Origin: an uncultured Lachnospiraceae bacterium
GTDB taxonomy: Bacteria > Bacillota > Clostridia > Lachnospirales > Lachnospiraceae
Reading direction: 5' to 3'
Length of the DNA stretch: 64,000 nt
Assembly (NCBI GenBank): GCA_902493385.1
Contig: CABUPO010000008.1
Coordinates: 62,001-126,000 of the forward strand
Positions within the stretch are counted from its first letter, which is position 1, and the number at the start of each line of letters is the position of its first letter. The position numbers and the translations under genes were made by a program. Below are positions 62,664 through 64,000 of this stretch, in pieces. The notes under the pieces are model-generated. The model was not told where the DNA came from, searched no databases, and saw nothing but the letters and a program-made list of their open reading frames with translations.

Positions 62664-63017
62664 TTATTTCATCTTTGGATTAAATATAAAAGAGGACAGA
62701 TATCCTATTATAAGCGCTCCCGATATGCCTGCAGCCGCAGCCGTAAATCCACCGGTAAACAAGCCAAGAAATCCTTTTTGTGCAATCTCTTCTTTTATAC
62801 CTTGAAAAAGCGTATTTCCAAATCCTAAAAGCGGCACTGACGCCCCTGCTTTTGCCCATTCCTTAAACGGCTCGTATACTCCGGCGAAACCAAGCACCGC
62901 GCCCAGACACACAAGACAGACCATAATATTACCCGGCTGAAGCTTCGTCGTATCAAGAACAATCTGTGCTGCCGCGCATATTAATCCTCCAACCACAAAT
63001 GCAATAATGTAATCCAT
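62664..63017 (-). CDS. spoVAE: Stage V sporulation protein AE
   Basis: 117 residues, four membrane segments. MDYIIAFVVGGLICAAAQIV and LDTTKLQPGNIMVCLV match SpoVAE (the SpoVAC/SpoVAEB family); GAVLGFAGVYEPFKEWAKAG and GASVPLLGFGNTLFQGI follow. It belongs to the channel that loads dipicolinic acid into the forespore and releases it in germination. Starts 12 bases after spoVAD with GGAGG before the ATG. Its stop is 23 bases from the terminator. Confidence 0.9.
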   Translation of the reverse strand: MDYIIAFVVGGLICAAAQIVLDTTKLQPGNIMVCLVCLGAVLGFAGVYEPFKEWAKAGASVPLLGFGNTLFQGIKEEIAQKGFLGLFTGGFTAAAAGISGALIIGYLSSFIFNPKMK

Positions 63018-63029
63018 TATATAATCCTC

Positions 63030-64000
63030 CTAGTTTCCTGACTCTAATATGATTCCATGAGCTATACCCGGAACTGTGTTTCCTTCGTTATAGCTCACGC
63101 TTGACATAAGGGCGCCTGTTGGTACAAAAAGAACTTTTTTCCATACGCCATTTATAAGATTGTCCATTATAGGTCCACATAATGTTATTGCCGAACAGCC
63201 ACACCCGCTGCCTCCGGAATGAGAATCCTGCGTACCACTGTCGTATATCTCTATTCCGCAATCCATATATTTATCTGCTATATCAATATTTTCTGCAGAA
63301 AGCATATCAAGTAATATATCCCGTCCTATAACCCCAAGATCCCCGGTAATCACTTTATCATAATCACTAAAATCTGTTTGAAAATCGTTTGCATGCACCT
63401 TAATTAAATCATATGCCGCCGGAGCCATAGCAGCTCCCATATTATTAGAATCCTTTATGCCATAATCTACAATTTTTCCTGTAGTTATACCGGTAATACA
63501 CACTTGCTTTGATTTTTTCTCGTTTACAGCTTTCGGTGAACAAAGCACAATCGCTCCGCTTCCTGTAACTGTTGTAGTAGCTGAAAGAGGCCGCTGGTTG
63601 CCGTAACCCAGTGGAAAGCGAAACTGCTTTTCGGCTGTTGCAAAATGACTTGAAGTAAGTGCAATGCATCTGTCCGCATAACCGCCGTCTATCAGCATAG
63701 AGGCAATCGAAGACGACTCACCCATTGTAGAACAGGCTCCATATACTCCAAACAGCGGAATATTAAGACTTTTAATTCCGAACGAGGTCGCCATAAGCTG
63801 TCCCAAAAGATCTCCCGCAACTATATAATCAATATTCTCTTTTTCTACACCCGCTTTGCTGAGTGCGGCACGTACAGCCGACATCTGCATTCTGCTTTCT
63901 GCTTCTTCCCAGTTTTTCCCCGAAAACATATCCGTGTCTGCCGCTACATCAAAATACTTTCCAAGCGGACCCTGCGACTCTTTTTTTCCTGCAACTGACG
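63030..64000 (-). CDS. spoVAD: Stage V sporulation protein AD (partial, N-terminus outside window)
   Basis: 322 visible residues, thiolase-like fold. The frame is open to the window edge; the first visible residues are SVAGKKESQGPLGKYFDVAA, close to the N-terminus of the family, so about 15 residues are missing. Motifs: DMFSGKNWEEAESRMQM, DYIVAGDLLGQLMATSFG, YGACSTMGESSSIASMLI, and SGGSGCGCSAITLC. SpoVAD binds dipicolinic acid in the spore SpoVA complex. spoVAC is presumably next upstream. Confidence 0.93.
   Translation of the reverse strand, partial: SVAGKKESQGPLGKYFDVAADTDMFSGKNWEEAESRMQMSAVRAALSKAGVEKENIDYIVAGDLLGQLMATSFGIKSLNIPLFGVYGACSTMGESSSIASMLIDGGYADRCIALTSSHFATAEKQFRFPLGYGNQRPLSATTTVTGSGAIVLCSPKAVNEKKSKQVCITGITTGKIVDYGIKDSNNMGAAMAPAAYDLIKVHANDFQTDFSDYDKVITGDLGVIGRDILLDMLSAENIDIADKYMDCGIEIYDSGTQDSHSGGSGCGCSAITLCGPIMDNLINGVWKKVLFVPTGALMSSVSYNEGNTVPGIAHGIILESGN

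Noticed and set aside
1..64000. tRNA genes, rRNA, CRISPR arrays and insertion sequences
   Set aside because: I looked for T-loop-type GTTCRA signatures with CCA ends, regular spaced repeats and transposase motifs in the gaps and found none.

Overview
The window reads as chromosomal DNA of a low-GC, Gram-positive anaerobe of the class Clostridia, most like a Lachnospiraceae member. This rests on AT-rich sequence with heavy use of ATA for isoleucine, strong AAGGAGG-type ribosome binding sites, TTGACA/TATAAT promoters spaced by 17 bases, Firmicutes-type SOS boxes, the oxygen-independent haem enzyme HemZ, RNase Y, RecJ, FtsH, lipoproteins with lipoboxes, and the spore-germination genes spoVAE and spoVAD at the right edge. 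I see no rRNA, tRNA, CRISPR array, prophage or transposase gene. Most of the window is core genome, with a few accessory blocks.

Layout. 1-961: end of a polar amino-acid ABC importer (permease end plus ATPase). 1011-4179 (minus): a degenerate CbiE/CbiT-like protein, AzlD and AzlC amino-acid exporter subunits, a cytidylate-kinase-like protein and a small membrane protein. 4311-14968 (minus): one long stress and housekeeping run, transcribed as subtilase, membrane GDPD, RelA, metallo-hydrolase, HemZ, HD-GYP, AspS, GalM, ending at a terminator at 4251-4280. 15082-18985 (minus): LysA, an M23 peptidase and RNase Y. 19088-21604 (minus): a CsoR-controlled metal P-type ATPase cassette that separates rny from recX-recA and looks inserted. 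21766-24773 (minus): RecX, RecA under two SOS boxes, a small unknown protein and a YeiH-type exporter.

24876-29226 is an accessory operon: a small secreted cysteine-containing protein, a lipoprotein, an ABC-2 permease with two fused homologous halves, and its ATPase. It is driven by a promoter followed by a long perfect inverted repeat. Beside it (29278-29440, minus) lies a candidate small RNA with C-rich, anti-Shine-Dalgarno segments. Enolase follows on the plus strand, then two GT-C-type membrane glycosyltransferase-like proteins on the minus strand. 34539-37425 (plus) holds a PlsY-like acyltransferase overlapping a diacylglycerol-glucosyltransferase-like gene, MetF and a small membrane protein. 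37426-52289 holds RarA, YigZ, a class A PBP, YgiQ, UvrC, a HAD phosphatase, FtsH, CTP synthase, an LspA-like protein and RecJ. PrmA is at 52427-53392.

53373-61153 (minus) is the second accessory block and the most unusual system here. Three consecutive lipoprotein membrane-fusion adaptors are followed by one large FtsX/MacB-type permease and two different ATPases. The last ATPase carries a C-terminal SpoVT/AbrB-like domain. The right end has a BspA-like surface protein preceded by an overlapping 33-codon ORF, a bidirectional terminator, and spoVAE/spoVAD, which suggest a spore-former or a recent descendant of one.
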